A stretch of DNA of 5,818 bases. It comes from an uncultured Christensenella sp. (GTDB taxonomy: Bacteria > Bacillota > Clostridia > Christensenellales > Borkfalkiaceae). Below, in pieces: positions 1 to 4,545 of this stretch. Location: NCBI GenBank assembly GCA_910578655.1, contig CAJTQE010000087.1, forward strand, positions 1 to 5,818, in the 5' to 3' direction. Positions within the stretch are counted from its first letter, which is position 1. Each line of letters opens with the position of its first letter. The notes under the pieces were generated by a model. The model worked only from the letters and a program-made list of their open reading frames with translations, made no database searches and was not told where the DNA came from. The position numbers and the translations under genes were made by a program.

Positions 1-2
1 AG

Positions 3-224
3 AAAATTTTAAAAATTAAAGAAGAATATTACAAAGTTATGAAGCAGATGACGGATAAACAGATAGCGGAATTTATAAAAGCTATTTGCGGTTATGCTTT
101 TGACGGTAAACCTATGGTTACAAAAGATAACTACTTAAAAGGTTTGTATACAAACGCACACTGTCCGAAAAGAGAAAAGGTTTCTATATCCACGAAGAAG
201 AGGCAAAACAAATTGAAAGAATAA
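3..224 (+). pseudogene. Fragment of a DUF6291-like phage protein, broken by an IS30 remnant
   Basis: The frame is open from base 3 with no start visible before it, so the gene probably begins left of the window. An internal ATG lies at 39. The translation has the pattern of short phage or mobile-element proteins of the DUF6291 type: an EEYYKVMKQMTDKQIAEF segment, then ICGYAFDGKP, then DNYLKGLY. The resemblance ends near base 145-150. The remaining frame up to the stop at 224 looks like out-of-frame transposase sequence, because the IS30 transposase is open in the +2 frame over the same bases. No function can be given. The family name rests on remembered pattern, not on a search. It is either a gene truncated by IS insertion followed by deletion, or a small diverged gene. 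Confidence 0.4.
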
Positions 225-1030
225 TAACAAAACCTATATTACAAGGACAATCCGTACACCATGTTGTATCTGCGCATAAAGACGAGCTTACGGTTAGCGA
301 GAAAACTATCTATAATTACATAGACGGAGGCGTATTCGAGCTTAAAAACATTGATTTACCGAGAAAAGTACGTTACCGTGCAAGGAAACCCAAGGTTGAG
401 TTTAAAGTGGATAAACACTGTGCTGAAGGCAGGTCATACGAGGATTATTTAACTTATATAAAAGAGAATCCCGTTGCTGTTGTACAGATGGATACTGTGA
501 AAGGCGGTATTGCCGGAAAAGTTTTGTTGACTTTACAGTTTGTTGAAACGGGTTTTATGCTTGCTTTTTTAAGACCGGCTAATACGTCTAAATCTGTTAC
601 CGCTATATTCAATAATCTGGACGATATACTTGGACGGGAAGCGTTTAGAAAACTCTTCCCCGTACTCCTCACGGATAACGGTTCTGAGTTCTCAAATCCA
701 TTAAAGATTGAGGTGGATACTTACGGCGAATACAGAACGAGAGTATTCTATTGCCAACCGAACAGACCCGACCAGAAAGGCAGTATTGAAGTAAATCACG
801 AGTTTATTAGGCGTGTAATACCAAAAGGTAAATCGTTTGATGAATTTACGCAAAATGATATAAACCTTATGATGAGCCACATAAACTCATATAACAGACT
901 GAAACTCAATGACCGATGCCCCTACGACGTGTTTAAATTCTTCTATTCCGAAGACATATTAACTGCGTTGGGCATACAAAAAATTAAAGCGGACGATATA
1001 AATCTAACGCCGAAATTACTGAAGAAATAA
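131..1030 (+). pseudogene. IS30-family transposase, N-terminally truncated
   Basis: One continuous frame runs from just after the stop at 128-130 to the TAA at 1028-1030, although the only obvious start-like codon inside it is a GTG at 407. The part before 407 belongs to the same protein. It includes EKRKGFYIHEEEA, a helix-turn-helix-like stretch (QSVHHVVSAHKDEL then EKTIYNYIDGG), and NIDLPRKVRYRARK, which is the usual IS30 bridge into the catalytic core. The DDE core shows Asp in QMDTV (base 491), Asp in LTDNGSEF (674) and Glu in KGSIEVNHEFIRRVIPKG (788), followed by the conserved NDRCPYDVF tail. Full IS30-type transposases of this group have roughly another 100 N-terminal residues with a first DNA-binding domain. 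Here that part is missing and replaced by the phage-like fragment. A product started at GTG 407 would keep the catalytic residues but lack DNA binding, so transposition is unlikely. Confidence 0.8.
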
Positions 1031-1100
1031 AGTAAACTACCGACTATTGGGGCAAACAACTAGTGGAACTTTAAAATTAGGGGTGGACTTTACTTGTACA
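150..1100 (+). mobile_element. IS30-family insertion sequence remnant
   Basis: The span holds the C-terminal two thirds of an IS30-type transposase plus its 3' flank, but not the N-terminal third or a recognisable left terminal repeat. The left limit is where the phage-like frame loses similarity. The right limit is an estimate: a GGGGTGGACTTTACTTG segment at about 1079-1096 may be the right terminal repeat, and AAGTAAA (1030-1036) mirrors TTTACTT (1089-1095). No matching left end or target duplication could be found, so the copy is probably immobile on its own. Confidence 0.5.
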
Positions 1101-1167
1101 AAAACAGCCGACCTCTTGTCTTTTTGAGCCATTTTTAAACTTTGAAATGAACGGAGTGGAATTTAGC

Positions 1168-1241
1168 AAAAGTAACGTCCGCAAAATTACCCCTTTTTAG
1201 CCTCTTTTCATTGTTGCAGGGAAAAGTGGGACGTTACTTTT
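1168..1241. repeat. 13-bp perfect inverted repeat with 48-base loop
   Basis: AAAAGTAACGTCC at 1168-1180 is exactly complementary to GGACGTTACTTTT at 1229-1241. The loop is CT/T-rich and has no T-tract after the right arm that would make it a normal terminator. Possible roles are paired operator sites, a terminal repeat pair of a tiny non-autonomous element, or part of an origin. The sequence does not decide between these. Confidence 0.6.
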
Positions 1242-1249
1242 ACATTTGA

Positions 1250-1269
1250 GCGTAACATAAAAATTACGC
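1250..1269. repeat. Short hairpin upstream of the TnpV-like gene
   Basis: GCGTAA (1250-1255) and TTACGC (1264-1269) are complementary with an 8-base A-rich loop. It lies about 30 bases upstream of the -35 hexamer at 1298. On its own this is weak, but it repeats the GTAAC word of the larger inverted repeat just upstream. Confidence 0.35.
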
Positions 1270-1297
1270 ATAAAAAATAAAAATTTTTAAAAAAGCC

Positions 1298-1326
1298 TTG
1301 ACAAATACAAAAAAATACTATATCGT
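1298..1326 (+). promoter_or_regulatory. Sigma-A-type promoter for the TnpV-like operon
   Basis: A perfect -35 TTGACA (1298-1303) is followed after 17 bases by TATCGT (1321-1326), a four-of-six -10. Transcription would start near 1333, giving a leader of about 30 bases before the ATG at 1363. The -10 overlaps the 16-bp palindrome at 1322-1337, so the promoter looks repressible. Confidence 0.6.
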
Positions 1327-1337
1327 ATATATACGAT
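1322..1337. promoter_or_regulatory. Perfect 16-bp palindromic operator candidate
   Basis: ATCGTATATATACGAT is its own reverse complement. It covers the -10 and the expected start point of the promoter at 1298, which is the classic location for a repressor that blocks polymerase. The small putative ribbon-helix-helix protein encoded at 1728-1955 in the same operon is the obvious candidate ligand, but this is inference. Confidence 0.55.
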
Positions 1338-1362
1338 TATAATAAAAAACGGAGGTATGGTT

Positions 1363-1719
1363 ATGAACGTACAGGAAATCATTGCAAAAGCAGATAGGGG
1401 CGAAGGCTTGACGGTTGAGGAGATTAAGGTGTATCAAGCGAACGTAAAGACCGTTCAACACGTTTACGGTAAATACGGAACGCTTAAAAGAAAGTATCTT
1501 GAAGATAAAGGGCTTGATTGGACAATAGCCAACCTTCCCGAATATCTGCACAGTATTGACAAGGCTGCTGACGAACTTTATAACACTATGTTTGAAAAGC
1601 TATCGAAAGACGAAAGGTATAAGAGAACGGGAAACTTTATAGAAGATTACCGCAGACAGACGGAAATGCAGAAGCTCATAGAAGAAGAAATTTTATCAGA
1701 ACTTATATATGTGGCATAG
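1363..1719 (+). CDS. TnpV-like transposon-encoded protein
   Basis: This 118-residue soluble, charged protein fits the TnpV family, known from Tn4451-type elements where it sits beside the large serine recombinase TnpX. Family-like features are GKYGTLKRKYLEDK (about residues 36-49), a central helical segment with LPEYLHSIDKAADELY, and the C-terminal EEEILSELIYVA, which matches the usual TnpV ending. The biochemical role of TnpV is not settled; an excisionase-like helper has been suggested for the Tn4451 protein. I chose ATG 1363, not the in-frame ATG 1357, because GGAGG at 1351-1355 is one base from 1357 but seven bases from 1363. It is the first gene of an operon driven from 1298, and the next gene begins eight bases after its stop. 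Family assignment is from recalled motifs. Confidence 0.7.
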   Translation: MNVQEIIAKADRGEGLTVEEIKVYQANVKTVQHVYGKYGTLKRKYLEDKGLDWTIANLPEYLHSIDKAADELYNTMFEKLSKDERYKRTGNFIEDYRRQTEMQKLIEEEILSELIYVA

Positions 1720-1727
1720 GAGAAATT

Positions 1728-1955
1728 ATGGTAACGAAAAAGCCCGACACGCCGAAGCGGTTAGCGCAAAGACGATACGAAGAAAAGCATAAAGAAGAAC
1801 GACAAGCAAAGAACAAAGTGTTTGAAACAAGCATAGACCGACAGCTTTACGAAGAAATAACGGTCTTTCTCAAAAAGAACAGTATTACAAAGGTAGAACT
1901 GATTTACGCAGGGTATCAAGCCTTGCAGAAGCAGTATGGCCCTAAAATAGAATAG
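1728..1955 (+). CDS. Small putative ribbon-helix-helix DNA-binding protein
   Basis: The protein has 75 residues with a very basic, hydrophilic N-terminus (about residues 4-30, many Lys, Arg and Glu). This is followed by a pattern like the ribbon-helix-helix fold: a short strand KVFETSI (about 30-36), helix RQLYEEITVFLKKN (38-51), a turn, and helix TKVELIYAGYQALQKQY (54-70). Proteins of this shape on mobile elements act as dimeric repressors or relaxosome/partition accessory proteins. AGGAGA at 1718-1723 overlaps the stop of the upstream gene and is well placed for ATG 1728, so the two are translationally close-coupled. It could repress the shared promoter through the palindrome at 1322-1337, or serve as a directionality factor for the recombinase. 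Neither is proven by the sequence. Confidence 0.6.
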   Translation: MVTKKPDTPKRLAQRRYEEKHKEERQAKNKVFETSIDRQLYEEITVFLKKNSITKVELIYAGYQALQKQYGPKIE

Positions 1956-1958
1956 AAA

Positions 1959-2022
1959 AAAGCCTTGATTTTGTTTTAATTATTTCTATTAATTGGCAAT
2001 AATTATTAAAAATCAAGGCTTT
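1959..2022 (+). terminator. Long stem-loop between the small gene and the recombinase module
   Basis: AAAGCCTTGATTTT (1959-1972) pairs perfectly with AAAATCAAGGCTTT (2009-2022). The 36-base AT-rich loop can pair further through AATTATT/AATAATT. It starts four bases after the stop of the preceding gene and is followed by an AT-rich run (TTTAAATATTTTT), so it may act as a weak terminator or attenuator ahead of the 48-residue gene and recombinase. The large loop makes it an atypical terminator, and an RNA-processing or protein-binding role is equally possible. Confidence 0.5.
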
Positions 2023-2040
2023 AAATATTTTTGGAGGATT

Positions 2041-2187
2041 ATGATTGAAGAAGTAGAGATTTTCATGGGGGACAATAAAATAAAACTCAATGACTTAAAA
2101 AATTATATTTGTATCAACGAATATATAAGCGATATTGTGAATGAGATTTATTACAAATATTATCCCGAAAGAAAACCTATAAGATAA
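2041..2187 (+). CDS. 48-residue protein of unknown function
   Basis: ATG 2041 has an excellent GGAGGATT at 2033-2040. The in-frame ATG-less extension upstream lies inside the stem-loop at 1959-2022 and has no ribosome site, so the short form is preferred. The product is acidic and aromatic-rich, without a signal peptide or membrane helix. It starts MIEEVEIFMGDNKIKLNDL and ends with a YYKYYPERKPIR tail. I do not recognise a family. It is placed 22 bases before the recombinase, with the same kind of ribosome site. Small proteins encoded next to large serine recombinases are often recombination directionality factors, so this is one candidate, on position alone. A promoter for the recombinase appears to lie within its 3' part. 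Confidence 0.5.
   Translation: MIEEVEIFMGDNKIKLNDLKNYICINEYISDIVNEIYYKYYPERKPIR
2135..2163 (+). promoter_or_regulatory. Candidate sigma-A-type promoter for the recombinase
   Basis: TTGTGA (2135-2140), a 17-base spacer and TATTAT (2158-2163) match the consensus at four and five of six positions. They would start RNA near 2170, about 40 bases before the recombinase ATG. The promoter is inside the preceding small gene, so it would allow recombinase expression independent of the operon promoter at 1298. In AT-rich DNA such matches also occur by chance. Confidence 0.35.
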
Positions 2188-2209
2188 ATTATACTTTGGA
2201 GAAATATTT

Positions 2210-3709
2210 ATGAAAGAGAAAAGCAAGGTAATTAAATTTAACTATCCGACTTACGAAGAAATCACGGACGAAATGACGGATATTACGGCTATATATTTGC
2301 GAGTATCAACTGATTCGCAAGCGCAGGACGGTTATGGATTAGATGTCCAATATGGAGCAAATGAAAGATATTGCAAGGCTTACGATATACAAAATGTAGT
2401 AGTTTTCGTTGACGACGGTTATACGGGTATGAACGATAAACGCCCTGCATTTCAGTGCCTTTTAAAACTTATGAAGGAGAAAAGAATTAAATTTGTAATT
2501 ACTCATTCTCTTGACCGTATAGGCAGAACGCAAATGCTTATTTTAAAATTTTTAAAAGAAGATTGCGCCAAAGCCGAGTGCGACTTTTTTGCCGTTAAAG
2601 ACAGTATTGATTCCCGAAGCAAACAGACATATGGAATATTGATTTCCATACTCTCTATATTTGCTGAAATGGACCACGATGCTATCGTTACTAAATTATT
2701 TTTAGGGCGCAAGCAAAGAGCGTTAGAAGGATTATGGAAAGGTGGTGGAAATCCCCCCTATGGGTATTATTATTCAAAAGAAATCAGAAATCTTGCAGTT
2801 GACCCTGATAAAGCAATAATAGTCCGTAAGATATTTGAATTATATAATTCAATGGAATTTTCTCCTTTAAAAATTGCAACAGTGCTTGGACTTTCTTCTG
2901 ATGTTGTCGTTTTTAATGTTTTAAAGAACAGAACATATTTAGGAGAAATAACATTTAAGGGCGAGCAGTATCCGGGCGTACATCAAAGGCTTATTTCGGA
3001 TGAAGATTTCGATAAAGCCCAGCGCATACTTAAAAGCAGAAGCGTAACAAGAAATCCGTCAACTTATCTATTGTCGTCATTGCTATATTGCGGAAGATGT
3101 GGCGCAAAAATGAGATATATGCAATATGGGAAAGGGAAGAATAAAAAACTAAAATTAATTTGCTATTCTCAATATGAAAGTAATGGAAAAAGGAATTTAA
3201 TTAAAGACCAAAATTGTGCTAATTATAAGTATGATGCCGAACAAGTTGAAGAAGCTGTGGTACAAATAATTTTAAATTCATCAATGCGTTATAAAGACGA
3301 TATAAAAGAAAAGCTGACAACTGACGGCGATGTAATCGAGGGATTAACTAAAAAGATTTCTGAATTAAAAACTGAATATGACAGATTAGTTAAGGCATAT
3401 CAAAGACTTGGCGATGACAGTATTTTAGACGAAGCCGAAAAAGTAAAGTTTGAAATTAAGAAGCAGGAAAAGAACATTGAAGTCGAAAAGGAAAAAAAGG
3501 GTATTACAAAAATGATGGAAGAAAAGGCTGAAATGTTACGAACTTTACCTGATGTTTGGGGCAAGTTAGACGAAAGACAAAAGCAAAATGTTGTAAGAGC
3601 CATTGTGCATAAAGTTGTATTGACAGCCGGAAAAATTCAGGTCTATTTGAAGCAAAATGAATATGAACAATTATTGGTTGGGAAAATGCCTTTAAATAGT
3701 AGCGATTAA
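2210..3709 (+). CDS. Large serine recombinase (site-specific integrase/excisionase of the element)
   Basis: At 499 residues this is about the size of SpoIVCA, the skin-element recombinase. Order of parts: an N-terminal resolvase catalytic domain (about 25-170) with AIYLRVSTDSQ carrying the nucleophile Ser33 and Arg31, then VDDGYTGMNDKRPAF, THSLDRIGR and the long helix region LSIFAEMDHDAIVTKLFLGRKQRA. Next is the recombinase DNA-binding domain (about 178-280) opening with GNPPYGY and containing NRTYLGEITFKG. A zinc ribbon follows with Cys294, Cys297, Cys318 and Cys336, embedded with a charged coiled coil (about 375-445), and then a C-terminal tail ending near the junction. These proteins cut both attachment sites through Ser-DNA links and rotate subunits to integrate or excise DNA. 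The start at ATG 2210 has GGAGA at 2198-2202, and a terminator follows. Its position about 150 bases from the broken sigG marks it as the enzyme of this insertion. All catalytic landmarks are present, so it looks functional. Confidence 0.95.
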   Translation: MKEKSKVIKFNYPTYEEITDEMTDITAIYLRVSTDSQAQDGYGLDVQYGANERYCKAYDIQNVVVFVDDGYTGMNDKRPAFQCLLKLMKEKRIKFVITHSLDRIGRTQMLILKFLKEDCAKAECDFFAVKDSIDSRSKQTYGILISILSIFAEMDHDAIVTKLFLGRKQRALEGLWKGGGNPPYGYYYSKEIRNLAVDPDKAIIVRKIFELYNSMEFSPLKIATVLGLSSDVVVFNVLKNRTYLGEITFKGEQYPGVHQRLISDEDFDKAQRILKSRSVTRNPSTYLLSSLLYCGRCGAKMRYMQYGKGKNKKLKLICYSQYESNGKRNLIKDQNCANYKYDAEQVEEAVVQIILNSSMRYKDDIKEKLTTDGDVIEGLTKKISELKTEYDRLVKAYQRLGDDSILDEAEKVKFEIKKQEKNIEVEKEKKGITKMMEEKAEMLRTLPDVWGKLDERQKQNVVRAIVHKVVLTAGKIQVYLKQNEYEQLLVGKMPLNSSD

Positions 3710-3725
3710 CTTTTTATAATCAAGG

Positions 3726-3760
3726 AAGTCTTTGGGAACTCTTTTCCAAAGACTTTTTTT
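3726..3760 (+). terminator. Rho-independent terminator of the recombinase gene
   Basis: AAGTCTTTGG (3726-3735) pairs perfectly with CCAAAGACTT (3746-3755) across a 10-base loop, followed directly by a T-run to 3760. It lies 16 bases after the recombinase stop and separates that transcript from the outward promoter at 3807. Confidence 0.9.
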
Positions 3761-3806
3761 ATGGGAAATTTTACTAATGTTCAAAATTTTTATTTTTTGA
3801 TTCCGC

Positions 3807-3835
3807 TTGCAATTGCCCCCATAATATGCTATAAT
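3807..3835 (+). promoter_or_regulatory. Strong sigma-A-type promoter pointing out of the element across the junction
   Basis: TTGCAA (3807-3812), a 17-base spacer and a perfect TATAAT (3830-3835) make the best-scoring promoter near the junction. RNA would start near 3842 and run across the attachment site into the 3' part of sigG. It lies left of the point where SigG homology begins, so it should belong to the element. In an excised circle it would read across the joined ends into the element's left side. Confidence 0.7.
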
Positions 3836-3860
3836 AACCTTACTAAAACATTGAAGTCGG

Positions 3861-3890
3861 TTTCGCAGTACAAAGGCTATTCCAATGATT
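3861..3890. other. Element-chromosome junction inside sigG (presumed attachment site)
   Basis: In the sigG frame the bases here read S-T-K-A-I-P-M-I, where SigG and SigF proteins normally have S-T-Y-A-V-P-M-I. Upstream of this the frame gives no sigma-like residues and meets a TGA at 3852-3854. The crossover must therefore lie in or just beside this stretch. The Lys in place of the invariant Tyr suggests that the AAG codon (3873-3875) may be element-derived, placing exchange just right of it, around GCTATTCC. CATTG (3849-3853) and CAATG (3883-3887) form a weak dyad around it. The exact core cannot be fixed without the other end. Confidence 0.65.
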
Positions 3891-4373
3891 TTGGGAGAGA
3901 TTAAAAGGTATTTGCGGGACGGCAATTCCCTGCGCGTTTCCCGCTCGATAAGGGATACCGCGTACCGGATTTTAAAGGTGAGGGAAAAGCTTGAAGAGGT
4001 TGACGAGGACGTAACCTACGACAAAATCGCAAAGGAAATGAATATTGCGGTATCGGAGGTGGCATACGCGCTTGACGCCATTTCCGACCCCGTTTCGCTT
4101 TACGAGCCCGTGTATAACAAGGCGGGCGACACGCTCCTTTTGATGGACCAGATTTTCGACGAAAAGAACAACGACGAGGTCTGGACGGAAAAGGCGGCGC
4201 TGTACGAGGCTATTAACCGCCTTGAAAGCAGAGAAAAGAAAATACTTTTTCTGCGCTATTTCGAGGGCAAAACCCAGACGGAAATTTCGCAGGAGGTGGG
4301 TATATCGCAGGCGCAGGTTTCCCGACTTGAAAAAACCGCGTTGAAACGGATACGCAGCTGTATTTCCAATTAA
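3885..4373 (+). CDS. sigG: Forespore sigma factor SigG, 3' half only (gene interrupted)
   Basis: The encoded 162 residues match the C-terminal part of SigG, the late forespore RNA polymerase sigma factor. They begin with the end of region 2 (MILGEIKRYLRDGN), then region 3 (RVSRSIRDTAYRILKVREKL to about residue 75), the SigG-typical SDPVSLYEPVYNKAGD, and region 4 (about 106-160) with the helix-turn-helix EISQEVGISQAQVSRLEK that reads -35 elements. The QAQVSRLEKTALK ending and DPVSLYEPVYN favour SigG over SigF. About 95-100 N-terminal residues, including the core-binding part of region 2 and most of the -10-reading part, are missing at the recombinase junction. The reading frame is otherwise intact to its normal end, so it is undecayed. 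ATG 3885 is the native Met of the PMI motif, not a normal start, though AAAGG at 3872-3876 stands eight bases before it. A truncated product could be made from the promoter at 3807. Confidence 0.88.
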   Translation: MILGEIKRYLRDGNSLRVSRSIRDTAYRILKVREKLEEVDEDVTYDKIAKEMNIAVSEVAYALDAISDPVSLYEPVYNKAGDTLLLMDQIFDEKNNDEVWTEKAALYEAINRLESREKKILFLRYFEGKTQTEISQEVGISQAQVSRLEKTALKRIRSCISN

Positions 4374-4393
4374 AACACAATAAAGTTTGAAAA

Positions 4394-4430
4394 GCCGCGT
4401 GCGGAAAAATTGCACGCGGTTATTTTTTTA
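4394..4430 (+). terminator. Rho-independent terminator after sigG
   Basis: CCGCGTGC (4395-4402) and GCACGCGG (4412-4419) form a perfect 8-bp GC-rich stem with a 9-base loop, followed by a TTATTTTTTT tract. It starts about 20 bases after the sigG stop and isolates sigG from the downstream ATPase gene. Confidence 0.92.
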
Positions 4431-4436
4431 AAACCC

Positions 4437-4466
4437 TTGACAATATGCGCTTACTGCTTTTATAAT
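4437..4466 (+). promoter_or_regulatory. Strong sigma-A-type promoter of the Clp-like ATPase gene
   Basis: Perfect TTGACA (4437-4442) and perfect TATAAT (4461-4466) are separated by 18 bases. RNA should start near 4473, giving an approximately 73-base leader. No sporulation-sigma promoter was evident, so the downstream gene appears to be transcribed during growth, independently of sigG. Confidence 0.85.
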
Positions 4467-4495
4467 ACAATATATTGTGTATCTTATATAATAAG
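4467..4495. promoter_or_regulatory. Two adjacent palindromes at the transcription start of the ATPase gene
   Basis: ACAATATATTGT (4467-4478) is a perfect 12-bp palindrome directly after the -10 and covers the expected start point. CTTAT-ATA-ATAAG (4483-4495) is a second dyad five bases further on. Both are placed where a repressor would block initiation. They do not resemble the CtsR or CIRCE heat-shock operators. AT-rich palindromes of this size can be chance, so confidence is moderate. Confidence 0.45.
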
Positions 4496-4502
4496 GTAAT
4501 CA

Positions 4503-4529
4503 GGCGCGGGCGCGTGTGTACGCCGCGCC
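4503..4529 (+). other. GC-rich hairpin in the 5' leader of the ATPase gene
   Basis: GGCGCGG (4503-4509) pairs with CCGCGCC (4523-4529) around a 13-base loop. No T-run follows, so it is not a terminator. It ends six bases before the ribosome site GGAGA (4536-4540) and could protect the 5' end of the mRNA or modulate ribosome access. Confidence 0.55.
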
Positions 4530-4545
4530 GCTTACGGAGAGTTTT

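Larger units (their letters stand above)
1101..1297. other. Non-coding interval with nested inverted repeats
   Basis: No credible gene lies between the transposase remnant and the next promoter. The interval holds a 13-bp perfect inverted repeat (1168-1180 with 1229-1241) and a 6-bp hairpin (1250-1255 with 1264-1269). GTAAC-type words recur in both orientations (near 1172, 1232, 1252 and 1264), which is the look of a protein-binding or replication/recombination control region rather than spacer. No tRNA-like or riboswitch-like fold was recognised. Confidence 0.4.
1..3865 (+). mobile_element. Right-hand part of an integrated serine-recombinase element (left end outside window)
   Basis: Everything left of about 3865 behaves as mobile DNA. 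It contains a phage-type protein fragment, an IS30 remnant, a TnpV-like protein, a small putative DNA-binding protein and a large serine recombinase lying next to the junction, which is the usual place for the integrase of such elements. Base composition is AT-rich up to the junction and becomes visibly GC-richer immediately after it. On the right side the coding frame of sigG begins in mid-gene, so the element boundary can be placed within roughly 3855-3884. The left boundary is not in the window, so the size and type (prophage, skin-like remnant or integrative element) are unknown. No structural phage or conjugation genes are visible here. Confidence 0.8.

Noticed and set aside
1101..1297. 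Possible CRISPR array or tRNA in the gene-free interval
   Set aside because: There are no regularly spaced direct repeats and no cloverleaf. Only inverted repeats are present.
1357..1362. First ATG of the TnpV-like frame as start
   Set aside because: Only one base separates it from GGAGG. The ATG at 1363 has the normal seven-base spacing.
1318..1551. Minus-strand open frame over the TnpV-like gene and its promoter
   Set aside because: It is the complement of a coding region with a well-formed promoter and ribosome site on the plus strand, and no family is recognisable.
1993..2040. Upstream extension of the 48-residue gene starting in the stem-loop
   Set aside because: A start there lies within the hairpin arm and has no ribosome site, whereas GGAGGATT directly precedes ATG 2041.
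3692..3925. Minus-strand open frame across the recombinase end, terminator and junction
   Set aside because: It spans a terminator, a promoter and the element boundary, so it cannot be an ancestral gene. It has no recognisable content.
3885..4373. Reading the sigma fragment as a complete short sigma factor
   Set aside because: All SigF/SigG relatives need region 2 for core binding and -10 melting. It is absent here, and homology starts mid-motif exactly at the recombinase junction.
3885..4373. Assigning the fragment to SigF or SigK instead of SigG
   Set aside because: The DPVSLYEPVYN segment and the QAQVSRLEKTALK ending fit SigG best. SigK lacks the PMIxGEI motif.
3972..4415. 147-codon open frame on the minus strand across sigG
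   Set aside because: It is antisense to a clearly recognised SigG C-terminal half, shows no family features, and arises from codon bias in the GC-richer region.
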